Shown: piece by piece, positions 36,113-48,718 of the stretch
Position numbering within the stretch: position 1 is the stretch's first letter
Layout of the letters: every line of letters starts with the position of its first letter
Assembly (NCBI GenBank): GCA_941918925.1
Contig: OW799233.1
Span: 169,798,235 to 169,862,234, forward strand
Length of the DNA stretch: 64,000 nucleotides
Direction of reading: 5' to 3'
DNA from: Phyto melanocephala
Taxonomy: Eukaryota; Arthropoda; Insecta; Diptera; Rhinophoridae
Translations under genes and position numbers: made by a program
Notes under the pieces: generated by a model
What the model was told of the DNA's origin: nothing
Database searches by the model: none
What the model saw: only the letters and a program-made list of their open reading frames with translations

Positions 36113-36420
36113 CAGTCGTGTCTGGATATAGTGAACACCAAAATTTTTGCATGGCGTACTCTAAATAGTGAAAAACTCTAACAGTGAACAAACTTTTGAA
36201 AACAACTTCAAGATCAATTCTTTTATTAAACTTAAATACATATGTACATATATTTCCTTTTTTGTACAAATTGTTTCTAATCAGCTATTGCATTTACATG
36301 TATGTATTTTTAGTAAATAAAACGAGTTTTGAACAAAAAATTCAACCTTGATATAGAGAACAACCTGGATACTATGAACAAGCCTTGCAAAAATTAGTTC
36401 ACTATATCCAGACACGACTG
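36113..36420. mobile_element. pogo-like MITE
   Basis: Both ends read CAGTCGTGTCTGGATATAG inward, flanked by TA at 36111-36112 and 36421-36422. The motif continues to GTGAAC on both sides. The interior repeats weaker versions of the same words (AAATAGTGAAAAACTC, AACAGTGAACAAAC, GATATAGAGAACAACC). CAGT-type ends, ATATAGTGAAC and TA duplications fit pogo/Tigger-related elements. Confidence 0.8.
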
Positions 36421-36429
36421 TATATAAAA

Positions 36430-36655
36430 TTCTCATGTCGTGGTGTTTGTGATTAAACTCCTCCGAAATGGCATGACCGATTTTCATGAAATTTTGTGTG
36501 CATATCGGGTAGGTCTGAGAATCGGTCAACATCTTTTTTCATACTCCTCACGACACGCCTTTTTTCACTTTTCTTGAAATTTTCACATAATATAACTAAG
36601 ACTCTGATATGATTAATAGGAATATTTTTTTTACCACGCCAACTTTAACGCCCAC
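36430..36655. repeat. Unassigned repeat fragment
   Basis: ACCGATTTTCATGAAATTTT and CATATCGGGTAGGTCTGAG are phrases typical of dispersed dipteran Helitron-like repeats. No ends were identified. Confidence 0.4.
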
Positions 36656-37464
36656 TTTTTATACCCTTCACACAGTGAAAAAGGGTATATATAGGTTTGT
36701 CATTCCGTGTGAAATTTCTACAATTTTCATTTCCGACCCCATAAAGTATATATTTTCTGACAGCTTATGAATAGGGGAGTCGATTAAGCTCTGTCAGTCT
36801 GTCCGTCTGACCGTCTGTCCGTGTGTATGTTGAAATCAACTTTTTGAAGCCCCCCGACATAGGTTGGACCCGGATAAGGTATTAAAATATCAGAAATATT
36901 CGGGAGTATATCGGTATTGAAAATCAGAAACATCGGTACATAAACAACAGATATGAGCAAAAACCCACGACCACCTCGATTTTTTTTCACAAAAACAACA
37001 TTACAACAACAACATACATACATACAAACGTGTACTGGTTAGAGAAAACGTGGCATCGAATCCCAGCTGAGCCAAAAAAATTTTTTTTTTTAATATTTTT
37101 TTATTTTATTTTTTATTTAATATATTATTTATATTTTTATTATTATTATTTTTTTAATTTTTTTTTTTTATTTTTTTTTGTTTTATATATATTATATATA
37201 CATATAATAATTTTTTTTTTAATTTTTTTTTTAAATTTTTTTTTAAATTTTTTTTATTTATTTTTTTTTTTTTTGTTTTTTTAACATACATATGTGAATT
37301 TATAATTTTACAATGGGATGTTTTTATATATGTATGTTTTTATATGTATGTACGTATTTCATATGGGATGAATGGTGACACAAACTACTGTTATTGCATG
37401 ACTACACGTTGTGAAGGGTATATAAGATTCGTCACGGCCGAATATAGCGCTCTTACTTGTTTTT
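36656..37464 (+). mobile_element. Family-A Helentron-like repeat
   Basis: Start TTATACCCTTCACACAGTG, core CTGTCCGTCTGACCGTCTG near 36800, tRNA-like segment 37030-37075, T-rich stretch 37077-37280, and end hairpin ATTCGTCACGGCCGAAT, which has one mismatch in the stem. Confidence 0.8.
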
Positions 37465-38109
37465 ATTATGTACTTGCATCGATATAGTTTTTAATATTTT
37501 TCTTCAAATTAAACACATTTGATAGTCCAGCCAATGCAGAAATAAACGTTTAAGAATTGGTCATACTGCTAAATATTTAGGGTGACTCACTCTAAGGGAC
37601 AATTTGTGCCTCACCTAAATAAGGTAAAGACTTCGATGAAAGTTTGAACTAAGATAGATCTTCATACCGTAGAACACATACGGTTTATGTTTTTTTTAAT
37701 GTAAAAAATATTTCCTATAAATAATTTGTATGGCAAAACAAAGTTTGCCGGGTATATATATATATATATTTTAAGAATTCATTCTTTACGTGCTAAAAAC
37801 AAACGGAGAAAATCTGTTGCTTGTACTTAAAAAAAATTGTTATTTATGCAAGAACATCCAAGAATGTTTTTAATAATAAAAAACAACTTACAAAAAAAGC
37901 CGTTATTTTTTTAAAAATCAAATCAAGTGCGTATAGAGAAAATTTGCATTAAATTTTTGGTAGTTTCCTTTCTTTAAACTCGTTGTGGACGTTTCTCGTG
38001 AGTTACTTATTGCCTAATGGCACGAAAAAATTATGCAGTAGATTAAAAAAAAAATAGCTGATTTTAAAAACAGCCAATCCGTAACCTCAACTCCAATAAA
38101 AAAATATAT

Positions 38110-38707
38110 ATTATTCGCAGCGTGATATCAAGAGTTATACGCCGTTTTCGTTCTTCTAGTATTTTACATACAAAACATAAAGGTGGACGTCCATGAAAAA
38201 CCAGTAAACGACATGACTAGGCTATAATACGTTTGTTAAAAAAATATCCATTCATGTCGTCAACAACCATTGCCTTAATTTATCATTAAATGTTACTCCC
38301 AGAACAATCCAAAGACGAGCTGTAGAAGGTGCCCTTAAAGCATCGGTTCAATTCATAGAATAAATAAAATAATGGATCGTTTTCTCTATAGAGACATTCT
38401 GCGAAATGTAATTCTGCCACATGCAGAGGAGAAAATGCCGATTAAGTAGAGATACCAACAAGATAACGATCCTAAATGTGTGAAAGAGTGGTTCGTTAAC
38501 AACAAGATTAACATTTGAAGTGGTCAGCGCAATCGCCAGAACTCTGGTCTATCTTTGCGAAATTGTAGTTCGAAAAATAGTTCGCTATAACTGCAAAAAA
38601 TTTGATGAGCTTTTCAAGAATATGGAAAATACCTAGAATGGCATTTCTTCTGAGGTATTAGCTAGATTAATAGATTCCACGCAACAAAGATATGCTTTAG
38701 TTTTGTA
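38110..38707 (+). pseudogene. Tc1-like transposase relic
   Basis: Around 38122 the frame reads VISRVIRRFRSSS, then GGRP, TSKRHD, AIIRLLKKYPFMSSTTIA: the DNA-binding half of a Tc1 transposase (VSR..RRF...GRPRKT..R.D..I.R..K..P..S...IA). Further on come WRYQQDNDPKCVKEWFVNN (near 38450), KWSAQSPELW (near 38518), and FDELFKNMENT then SSEVLARLIDSTQQRY (38598-38690), the catalytic and C-terminal parts. At least three stops and several frameshifts are present. It lies about 400 bp upstream of the + strand coding exon but is not part of it. Confidence 0.8.
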
Positions 38708-39106
38708 GCCTCCTAATAAAAATTTTTGTTGTTTGTTTTATTTTTGCATTTTTTATAAAAATATTGACAAATGAATAAATGTAATTAAATAACAACCTCA
38801 TTTAACTAATTAATCCTTTATTGGTATGAAGGATTTGGTGTTTTAGTTTTACCCGATAGAGTATGTTGCGGCTAGTGGATTCAGCCAGTATATAAATTTT
38901 TTAATGTATAAAGGTGAAAAATAATATATTTGCAATTCTCAGTCCTAAAAGAATATTTTTGCTATTACAATTTTAACCAATTGTGGCCCATAGACTATTG
39001 ATTATGAACTACATAAATATTAAATATTGTCAGAAATTCAACATTTATTTTATATTTTTATGTTCCACTTTATATTTATTTTATTATTTTCTTTGCCTAT
39101 TTCTAG

Positions 39107-40999
39107 GCTGAAGTTGCCGCTGCCACAGCTACAACTGCCATCGAAACAGGAAATCTCATATCGGGCAACGAATCCGTTAGCTGTGATCAAATGTTAGTCG
39201 ATGACTCGTTTAATCGTCACGAACTGGAATGTCTAAAATATGAACAAGAACAAGAAATCGAACAGGCCAAGGAAATGAAAGATGAACAAAGTCATGAAGT
39301 CGCATTAGCTCAGGAATTTGATGAACCGGTCGTAGAGCAGCAACATCAACAAGAACAAGAAATTGAAATGATGGTACCTGTTGAAGAGCCAGTAATTGAG
39401 GCTAAACAAACAGTATCCTTATTTACCAACGAAGAGACTGAAATTTTAAAAGAAACCAAAACCGAAGACGGAGAATTACACGAGGATAAAGTAGAAGTAC
39501 CATCAAATACTGTACCAGCAACAGCTCCCGCTGAACTTTTTGAACCAACTCGAGTGCTCACACCAAATGAGACTGAAACAGAAATTGAACACAAAGATTT
39601 AGAACACAAGCCCCATGAAGGAGTTAATGAACCAATTGTTAAAAATGAAACAACCAAGGAAGAAGAATGTGCTAAACAAGAAGTGGTTGAGATAGCAGTT
39701 AATGCGACTACACTTGCCGCTACGGCTGTAGCTGTGGCTGCTACTGCTAAAACGCCTAGTTCACCTAAAACCGAAACTACGAAGAAACCCATAGCTAAGA
39801 CTACAGCCACTGCAGGTAAACCTAAAGTAGGTTCTACAGCAGCCACAAAGAAACCTGCTGAAGCTGGAACAAAATTACTTGGCGTTGCTGCTAAGCCACG
39901 AACAGCTCCAGCTAAACCAGCGGCTGCAACGGCTGACAAAAAACCCATTGCTAAGACTACTACCACAATTACAAGCACAGCTTCACGCAAACCTCTTAGT
40001 GTTGCATCTTCTACAGCTTCGAAGGCGTTGGGCAAAACTACCACCACTACTTCGACCACACGTACGGCAACAGCCTCAGCTAAAACAACAACCACTTCCA
40101 GACCCACAACAGCACCACGTACTGTGTCTGCTAGTAATTCTACAATCCGTAAAACTGCTACAACTTCGACTACTACAAACGGACCCGTGGCTAAACCACG
40201 TCCAACAACAGCGCCAGCTAAGCCCACTACCCTAGGTTTAGCAGCAACAAATAGTGCCGCTAAACCGAAGCCCACTTCTCCCCGGGCACCTTTAACCTCG
40301 CAAGTACGTAAAACCACAGCAGGAACAACGTCGGCCAAGAGTCCCATCAAAACTACTACTACAAATGGTGTCACCAAAGCAGTATCTACAACTTTAGCTC
40401 CAAAAACAAAAACTAACACATCGACAGTATCAAGCACAGCTGGTAAAACGTTTACTGCACGTCCAGCTCCAAAATTTACTAGTAGCTCAAGCTCAACAAC
40501 AACCACCACTACCACAAAACGTTTGACAATGGGTGGCTCTACTACAGCCTCGTCTACTACAACCACCACAAAATCGAATAGTACTCCTTTGCGCAAGTCT
40601 ACACCTACGAAACACGCCACTGGAAGAACACCTTTAAAGTCAGCAACCACGGCCGGAGGCGCTAAATCGAAAGCCGCCCCCTCTACTAAACCAGCTACTC
40701 CTCCTGCTAAGCCGGCTCCAATTAGAAAACCAGTAGACAAAACTGTTGTCTCTCCTAATGTTAACAACAATGCAGTCAAGGAATTAAATGGTTCTGCTGA
40801 AGAAAATATTATTGCTCTCGCTGAAGAACAAAAACAACAACAAGCAATTCCCCATAATGGTTTGGATTTGCAGGCTGTGCAACATGAAAATCGTGGTGAT
40901 ACTTGTATTCCTATGCAGACTGAAGGGCAACATCAGCAGCAACAATGTTCATTAAAATCCAGTGATGAACAAATTCCTATGGATTTAATAAATGCTTAA
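39107..40999 (+). CDS. Terminal exon of an unrecognised K/T/A/P-rich protein
   Basis: I do not recognise this protein. The exon follows a strong acceptor (TTTGCCTATTTCTAG, ending 39106). It stays open for 630 codons to a TAA at 40997-40999; an ATG at 39191 is internal. Residues 1-28 are Ala/Thr-rich. About 29-185 are acidic and Glu/Gln-rich with EQEQEIEQAKEMKDEQ. About 190-560 are basic and Lys/Thr/Ala/Pro/Ser-rich, with many KTTTT, AKP and RPTTAPAKP words and no Cys or Trp. The end is Gln-rich and closes DEQIPMDLINA. No signal peptide, membrane segment or folded domain is visible here. The composition resembles the disordered basic parts of microtubule-associated or chromatin proteins, but that is only an analogy. 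Codon use is far more GC-balanced than the flanks, supporting a real exon. Earlier exons are outside or unrecognised. Confidence 0.85.
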   Translation, partial: AEVAAATATTAIETGNLISGNESVSCDQMLVDDSFNRHELECLKYEQEQEIEQAKEMKDEQSHEVALAQEFDEPVVEQQHQQEQEIEMMVPVEEPVIEAKQTVSLFTNEETEILKETKTEDGELHEDKVEVPSNTVPATAPAELFEPTRVLTPNETETEIEHKDLEHKPHEGVNEPIVKNETTKEEECAKQEVVEIAVNATTLAATAVAVAATAKTPSSPKTETTKKPIAKTTATAGKPKVGSTAATKKPAEAGTKLLGVAAKPRTAPAKPAAATADKKPIAKTTTTITSTASRKPLSVASSTASKALGKTTTTTSTTRTATASAKTTTTSRPTTAPRTVSASNSTIRKTATTSTTTNGPVAKPRPTTAPAKPTTLGLAATNSAAKPKPTSPRAPLTSQVRKTTAGTTSAKSPIKTTTTNGVTKAVSTTLAPKTKTNTSTVSSTAGKTFTARPAPKFTSSSSSTTTTTTTKRLTMGGSTTASSTTTTTKSNSTPLRKSTPTKHATGRTPLKSATTAGGAKSKAAPSTKPATPPAKPAPIRKPVDKTVVSPNVNNNAVKELNGSAEENIIALAEEQKQQQAIPHNGLDLQAVQHENRGDTCIPMQTEGQHQQQQCSLKSSDEQIPMDLINA

Positions 41000-43900
41000 A
41001 CGAATAATTTTTTTTAAAGCTTCAAAGACTTTCGAACTTTCAACGCAAACGGTTTTCTTTCGAAACAAGGGTAGACCCTCTAAATATCAACATTTAATTT
41101 AAAGAAAAAAAACGAAATTATAAATCCTTTATTAGGAAAAATCATCAACAGCTTTTTTCTCTATAAAAAGCCTAATTGTATGTGAATTTACATTATCTGC
41201 TTTCAAAATTGTAGGAATATTAAAAAAAAATTAATTATTTCTCCGATTTTTAGCAAATATTGTAAAAAAAAATGTTTTACTTAAAAGTAGTTTTAAATCA
41301 AACTTTGTAAAAGTATTTAAAACACTCTATCTCTCTCTCCCACTTATCTCATGAAAGAAAAAAAAAACGATATTTTTAAACTATTATTTCGAAAATATTC
41401 GCTTTTTTAGATTTTAACTTTTTTTCTTGCTTAATTGTAGTACATTGAAAAAAAATTAATTGTATTTTTTTAAATTTTTATGTTCATGTTTTACACGAAA
41501 AAATATTTCAAAATGAAAAAAATAAAATAAAAAAAAAATTCCATTTATATTTTTTATATGCATGCTCTATATACTTAATGTCATATAAGCATATATTTTA
41601 TATTTACTACTAATACATATTATATACCCACAATACATACATCAAATATATATTGAAAAAAAAAAATTATAAAGGGTTTAGAATTCAAAAATCTTAAAGG
41701 AAATCTTAAAAAAAAACTTAAAACAGATTTATTAACCAAATTTTTCAAAACTATATTAAAACAAACCTAAAACAAATTAAAAAAAATAAACATCAATATT
41801 TTTTGACATCAAGAAAAAAAATAATATTCCAAATATAAAACCTGAATATTAAAATCTCAAAGTAATTTTGTCTTTTATTATATTATTTGTTTATGTTTCT
41901 TTTTTTATCATTTAAATTATTCATTTCTATGTTCGTCTCATTTTCCATAATTATTGTTTTATTGCTTTGTATTTTTCTTTTCGATTTTTTTGCAAAGAAA
42001 TTTGTTTTTTTAATTACTTTTAAATTGATTGTGTATTTTAAAGAAAAATAATTTTTTGTTCCTGTTAAGTTAAAAAAAAAATTTTTTACAAGCAAAAGAA
42101 AAAAATCATTATCTCTTCCCAGTGTATTATTTTTTATTTTATATGTTTTTAAATTGCTAAAAAAAAAAATCTTATAAAATTTAAAACATTTTTTTATTAT
42201 TCTATTGTATTCGCAAGTATTTATAAAATATATAAAAAAAAATAAAAATACATAAAAGATTTTTTGTTTTATTTAAAATTTTTATTTTACAAAGGTTTTT
42301 ATTTTATTTTTTATAATTTTTTTTTTAAAGATTGCTTAGAATTTGCAAATACACTACAGAAAAGAGAAGCAGATAAATTAAGCTTTCTTATGTTTAGATA
42401 GGCCAACTTCTATATTTTATATTCCGAATACAATTCTGTCAAAATTTTGGATAATGCAAAAATGGTAAAAAAAAAAAATATTCAAAATTAAAATTAAAAC
42501 TGGGGTCTGCAAATGAATTCATTGCGGAGGCATTACAGCCAAAGAAGGGAACGGTCGATTAGAGACTACCATCTACCACCCTATTCCAGGACTTGTTCCA
42601 CAATAAGAGTTAGTTAATGTTATTTGTCGTTTCATTTTTTTTTTTTTATTGGTATGTCGAACCTCGGCCGATTAAGGGTTGAGAAACACTCCCCGAGGGC
42701 AAGCCGCGAAAGCAGCCTCAGGCCGAACATGGGTTGATAACATAACAATATGATGACAGAAAATATTGTTGAGGTGTGTTTGGTCTTAAAATATTTAACG
42801 AAAAGTAACATGTGTATAAGACGGCTGGCTGTTTCTGTACGCTTTTTAAGTGAAGACTATACATTTTTTTATAATAGTATGGTAATTTAAGCAAATGTCA
42901 TCATTTATCACGTACATTGTAAATTACTCTACATTAATAAAAGTTTTCGTTTTATCATCGAAAAATAGTCGAATGTCTCGCCAACCGCTTGTTTAGGATA
43001 TCGATAACCTCGTAACTTAAAAAATACGGTTTTGACTTTTTCATATCAAACGATTGTTGTATTCTTTAACTAAAAAAGATTAGTATATTATAACTACTAA
43101 TATACATAAATAAAATCAATTCCTTAATAATTGCATTTAAACGTTTAACCAAACACCGAAGTATAAAAAGATGAACCGTTTTTCTTTTTCTCTCCTAAAA
43201 AATTTTATTTTTTAAGATACGAGGTTGAGGAAGTAAGGCATCGATATACTGTACTTGGTTTTTTAAAAGTTCTGAAATTTAGAATTAAGTCAACTAGGAA
43301 TAAGAAGAAATATTCTTGACATTATTTTAAAATGTTATAGAAATTCACATGCAGTTTCTGCATTGGAATACAAATTCTAAGCTTTCTTATATCTTTTTAA
43401 ATATATTTTTAATTTATTAATAACAATTTTATTTTCCTAATATTAGTAAAACTTAAAAACTTATTTTTATTTGGCCTAAAATTGCAATCTAAATTTTTTT
43501 AATGTTTTAAAACGATTTCGCGTGCTATTTTTTCGTATTGTTATGATCTATCAATTTTTAAAATTATTTTTAATCCAGCAGTTATAAAGTTTTGCTAATA
43601 TTTTGTTAATGTTTTCTTAATATTTTTTTTAATGCCTTTTTAACTTTCTTAAAACGTTTTATATATTTTTTTTAAAAGAATGAAACATTAACGAATTTAT
43701 TAAACCATTTGCCTTTTTATTAAAATTGTATAATTTTTTTGCTTAATAAATTGTCTCTCCCAATGGCTTTTATCCCGCTTTCCCCAAAAATTTACTTAGT
43801 GCCCTTTACTTTAATTTGCCTTAAATTTATTCAATTTAATTATTAAACAAAATATATATGAAATATATTAAATTTATGTATACCTTTAGCCGCAAAAAAT

Positions 43901-45796
43901 TAAAACAGCTATTAATTAAAATTTAGTACTTAAAATATGAAGCAAATAATTAAAAAGAAAAAAAAGCATAATTAAAAATAAAATACTACCTAAAAATAAA
44001 TGATTATTAGAAATTATAATTAAATGTAACAACAATATAAACTTAACATGAAAACCACTTAGTGAAAGCACCTTTATAAACAGCAATAACTCACCCTCAT
44101 TTCCATTCAACTTATTTAGGATTTTTATTCGCTCTAGCATCTTCTTGAATTCATCTTAAGAAATAGCCTTATTGCAAGTGGCGTTGCCATGTCGAAAATG
44201 ACAGAATTACAACAAAATCCCATTAATTCTACATTGTCCATAAAATACGACAACGACACTTAATAAGGTTGATTAAACCTAGCCCAAACATTTTCAGCAC
44301 ATTTTACAAAATTTGTCACAAAAATGAGACTGAAATTTGAAATTAGAACATAATCCAATAACATACATATATAATTAAATTAGAAACCTGACAGTTAAAA
44401 ATATAGAAACAAATCAACTTTTAAGAAATCTTTTTATCAATAAACTAAAAATTATCTAAAAACAGATGAAGACATTTATTGTTTTTATATAAAAACCTTA
44501 AGAATAAAGTACCATATACCAAATATTTACATTTATTTACCTTCAAAAAAATTTACATACTTATATACCTATTTATAGTTTTTTTCTACTTAGAAGTTAC
44601 AGGTGTTTTTTGCAAAAGAAAAAAATAAAAATAATAAATTTATTAAAAAAAAAATATTTATTAAAACAAGTATGTAGTAACAAAATATTGGTATAGACGA
44701 TTTTTAATTATACTTCTTAAAGTACATGTACATGTGTACATACAGACGTATATATATTCGAAATTTTAAAATTAAGGTATAATGGAATATGATTTTTATA
44801 CCCAACAAAAAAATACAAGTAAATGATAGAAGGGGAACATTGATTTAGTTATTGCTTTTACTATACATACTTCGAAATTTGCATTACAAGATTTTACAAC
44901 GATAAAACTATGTCCGACAGCCTGCTAAAAGTACTACAAGTTCGAAAGGATGAAATTAAGATGAACAATTTCTTTAAAATACAACAGAAAACTTTGGTAT
45001 TACAAATATCATTGGACGAAACTGGGACCAAAAATATTTTAAATTAGTTTTAAAAGAAAATTTTTGCGAATTCAGCATTGTAATTGTTGTATACTGGTAA
45101 TGGTCGTCAAACATATTAAAGTATGGTAAGTTCTATGAGATTGGAGTTGAAGTTTACTTAGCAGCGTAACACCAGATTGGTAGCATGAATTTTAATATCT
45201 AAAACATTTCTAAAATATAAATAAAATCGTATTGATGTAATACGTTAGTAATTGTAAAATATTTTAAATTCAAAGTTAAAAACATATCGACATAATATGA
45301 AAATAGATAACAATAAAATGCTGTCCTTAACAAAAAATAAATTTGTACTTGAGAAAATAATGCTCTATTCTACGTTCAGTTATTATTTAAAATTACAAAG
45401 TTTGTAAGACAGTTATTTGTTCAATAAAACTAATGTGCAATTCTTAGCTCTTTAAAGGTATTTACTTTATCGATTTTAAGCTTGCTAACACTAAATACAA
45501 CGTCACAACTCAAAATTTTCCAAAATTGATTTCTTTTTTGCATAAACTGATAAACATCTCTAACTATGCCGAACATTTCATTCTCATCACTATCTTTGGA
45601 AAAACAACATTTCTATTTTTCTTTGTTAATTGCAATGCTTCTGAACGATCAACAGTTTTTGCCTGTTTTGAAAAATTTGAGATCTTCGAGTGGTGGATGT
45701 GAAAATTTGTGGTATCATTTAATATTAACAAAAAAGAAAGGTTTCTTGAGATATTACAAATACTTTTATTTAATTTTATTACAAATAAATTTAGGT
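41000..45796. other. Probable 3' UTR, then AT-rich DNA
   Basis: The sequence after the stop is very AT-rich with many A and T runs. AATAAA-type motifs near 41520-41530 are the first plausible polyadenylation signals for the + strand gene. No further coding region is supported; the 70-90 codon frames at 41883, 43916 and 45566 show no domain. A GC-richer patch near 42640-42740 is listed separately. Confidence 0.45.
42640..42740. other. Unassigned GC-rich patch
   Basis: About 100 bp containing GTCGAACCTCGGCCGATT, CTCCCCGAGGGCAAGCC and AAAGCAGCCTCAGGCCG stands out in otherwise 80% AT surroundings. It follows a T run. It could be the end of a retroelement or a decayed structured RNA, but I cannot assign it. 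Confidence 0.4.
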
Positions 45797-46230
45797 TTAA
45801 TATGCAAAATTGTGTAGGTCAAGTGACCCTCTAACTGGCTTGGCAGGCTTCCAATCTTTACCAAAATTCTTAATCACGTGTTGTAATAAACTGTTGTCAG
45901 TGGTTGATATCTGCTCGATAGTGTTGTTTTTTAGCTCTTGAACTTTAGTAGGATTATTGCTGTACACTTTTGATTTAAAAAAAAAAACCACAAAAAATAT
46001 TTTAAAGGTGTCAAAACGCACGATCTTGGGGAGGCCAATTCAATTGTCCTCTACGAGAAATAATTCAACTTTCGAACTTTTCTTTTAAAACATCAAATTA
46101 TGTGTGGTAAGTGGCACCATCTTGTTAACACCACATATTCTCTAAGTCTTAATTATCAATTTTTCGCCACAAGAAGCTTCGGATCATCTCCCAGTATCGA
46201 TTTTAATTGCTTTAAATTTGGACGCTCTTT
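45797..46230 (-). pseudogene. Mariner transposase C-terminal relic
   Basis: Minus-strand frames give ASPRSC then FKSKVYSNNPTKVQELKNN, followed by IEQISTTDNSLLQHVIKNFGKDW and near the end RGSLDLHNF. These match the third-aspartate block and C-terminus of mariners (WPPRSCDLTPLDYFLW.. KSKVY..NP..I.ELK.NI, ending ..RGGHL.DI.F). The residues around the third aspartate are damaged and the frame shifts at least twice. No termini were found. Confidence 0.7.
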
Positions 46231-48045
46231 ATTTAGTGCGCGATATGTAAAGCGTAAATTCTTTACAAAACTTTATACAAAATATAAAGCTTTGTCAATT
46301 TTCTAAGAAAAAAAACTCAAAAAGTACTTGGTCATACATTAATCGGTGCACTTCTCCACGTCAACAAACTGTTAATAAAAATTAATTAAACCAAATTAGG
46401 TTAGGGAAGAAAAAACGTTATACCCCTTCTAGATCTTATACAAAATGAACGCCGAAATATACAATTTTATTCGGTTGAGTATTTTAAAGATATAACGGCT
46501 ACCACTTACATACATTAAACACAATAAAAAATTAACTTAAATCTGTAGTATTTTTTATTTAGATAATAAACACTTAAAAATTATTTTAAAAAAATCTAAA
46601 AAAATATTTTTAACTTATTCTCAAAAGTTATTATCAAGTGTGAGATTTGTTAATTATATATCATCTAACATATGACTTTGTGTGTTTAGAATTATTTCCG
46701 AAATGTTTCCACTACAGACAAGTATAATCAAAAATACAACGTTTGTACATGCATACTTATTGTTCTTTGAAAGTATAATTAAAAATTCGTTTATTAAAAA
46801 AAATTATTAAATTATATACCTATTTAGATATCAATTTTATCTAATTAAACAAAAAATCAAATACTACGTAGATATCAAGACACAAAATAAAAATATATTA
46901 AAAATATAACAAAACAAAAAAAAAACATATTCTTATTACTGAAAACTAAACAGATTAAATTGAACATAAAAATAATCCAAAAAGAAAAACCTTAATTAAA
47001 TTGATACCGAAAAAAAAATGTTGTAAAAGAAAATTGGAAAACTTATCCCATTTTTTATTATCAAATTTTTCATTTATCAAAGTTGTATTAAATTTAAAAA
47101 TTGATTTTGAATATGGGTGTTACACTTAGCAAAAAAATTAAAAAGAAATAATATTCAATATAAATTGCAAAGTAGGACAGAAAACAGAATTAAATTAACA
47201 CAAATAAAAAAAAAATATTTATGAAAAAAAAAGAAATATTCATAAAAAAAAGTAATAAAACGAAAAAATTAACATATTAAAATATAATAAATGTTAAAAA
47301 AAAAGTTTTATACGTGTTTCAATTATCCGAGGATATACAAGTGAATGTATGTACTATATAACCATTTAAACCAATAACAAGCAGCAACGACGGCCGAGTT
47401 AACAAATGCATTTATAACAGCAATATTAAGAAAACGTATTTTTATCTTTAAAATTGTCAAAAAGCGGCAGCGACAACAAACCATATGTAAAAGCAAGTAA
47501 AAAGGTTGAACACAAATAAAATTTTACAAAAAAATTAATAAAAAAGTGTTGCCAAATTGTAGTTAGGTCTGTTCGTTTACATTTCTGTTAGAAAAAAATA
47601 TGTTCATATGTACATACAAAATTAATCTCACAAATATCTAATAATAGAAAAAAGTAAATGATTCTTTACACGCAAAAAATGGGAGATTAAAAAAAAACTA
47701 TTAAAATGTCACGATATAAAGCACCAGTGACAGTCCTGGCTCGATAATCTTTATTGTTAAAACAAGTGTGATCTAATGATGCTTAAAATTCAATTAACTT
47801 ATAAAAATGTTTCATCTCCTCCGCATCCATGTTTAATATATTGTTCAACGAACTTACAATAGTTTTTGTCTAAATTTTGTAAGCATGATGAGTATATCAA
47901 TGAGTACTTGTTATACAGAGCTTCTTGAAATTATCAATTGTTGTCCACCACGCCGAGTTGATGTATTTTCACTTTCACACTTTTTACATTTATTTATTAT
48001 GTGAATACATTTTTAATTACTCTTTTTACATTCATCAAAGTTATA
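46231..48045. other. AT-rich DNA, no gene seen
   Basis: Long A-rich runs; nothing recognisable on either strand. Confidence 0.45.
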
Positions 48046-48696
48046 GGTGTGTTCCACAAGATCTCGGACAAGTTCGGACTAATGAGAGTAAAATGAAAAT
48101 TACTCTCTAAATTTGCCAAAACTACCCAAAATTGCTGGAACGCAAAAAACCATTTTTGCACTTCTTGTAACACTAATGGTGCTTACTTTTTAAATTAAAA
48201 TCTATTTAAGTGATTTTAGACGCTTAAAAGCAATAACATTAAAAAAACAAAACATTTGCATCATTGCCAACAGATGTTAAAAATAATTTAAAAAATAATT
48301 TTGAAAGAAAAGCTGAGCCAGTGTAAATGTTTTAAAAGCATTTTTTATTTTAAAGAACAAGGGAGATATCTATTCACCAATGTATTTACCACTTTAACTT
48401 TTTCATTAAAACCTTCCATTTTGCTTTTTAATATATTTTTTAACAAAAACTAAACTTTTTCTTTTGCTTGCAAATTTTTTGATTAATTTTCAGTTTCATA
48501 TGTAAACAAAAAACAGCTGATTGTTAAATTCTTGTCCGAACTTATCCAAAGAAAAAGTTCGTGCAAATTTGTACAGGAGATAAAAAAAAATTACTATTTC
48601 AATTACTCTCATAATTGAACAAAAATTGTTATGTGGAACGCTTTTGGGTAACTTTGGGCAAGTTCGGACTGTTTCGTTATGCATGTGGAACAGAGC
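48046..48696. mobile_element. MITE with GTTCCACA ends
   Basis: The ends are GGTGTGTTCCACA and inverted GCTCTGTTCCACA, with TTATA on both sides (48041-48045 and 48697-48701). Subterminal words recur inverted: GACAAGTTCGGACTAATG on the left and GGGCAAGTTCGGACTG on the right, plus GGAACGC near both ends. No transposase is encoded. Confidence 0.6.
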
Positions 48697-48718
48697 TTAT
48701 ATCGATTAAGTTTTCTAA

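Noticed and set aside
37030..37284. F/Y/I-rich frames in the T-rich stretches of the Helentron-like repeats
   Set aside because: They are translations of poly-T-like sequence and appear by chance in other copies such as 52966-53208.
39346..40779. A 477-codon open frame antisense to the + strand exon
   Set aside because: It mirrors the Thr/Lys/Ala-rich code of the sense exon and yields only V/A/L-rich low complexity. The splice acceptor and the codon composition favour the sense strand.
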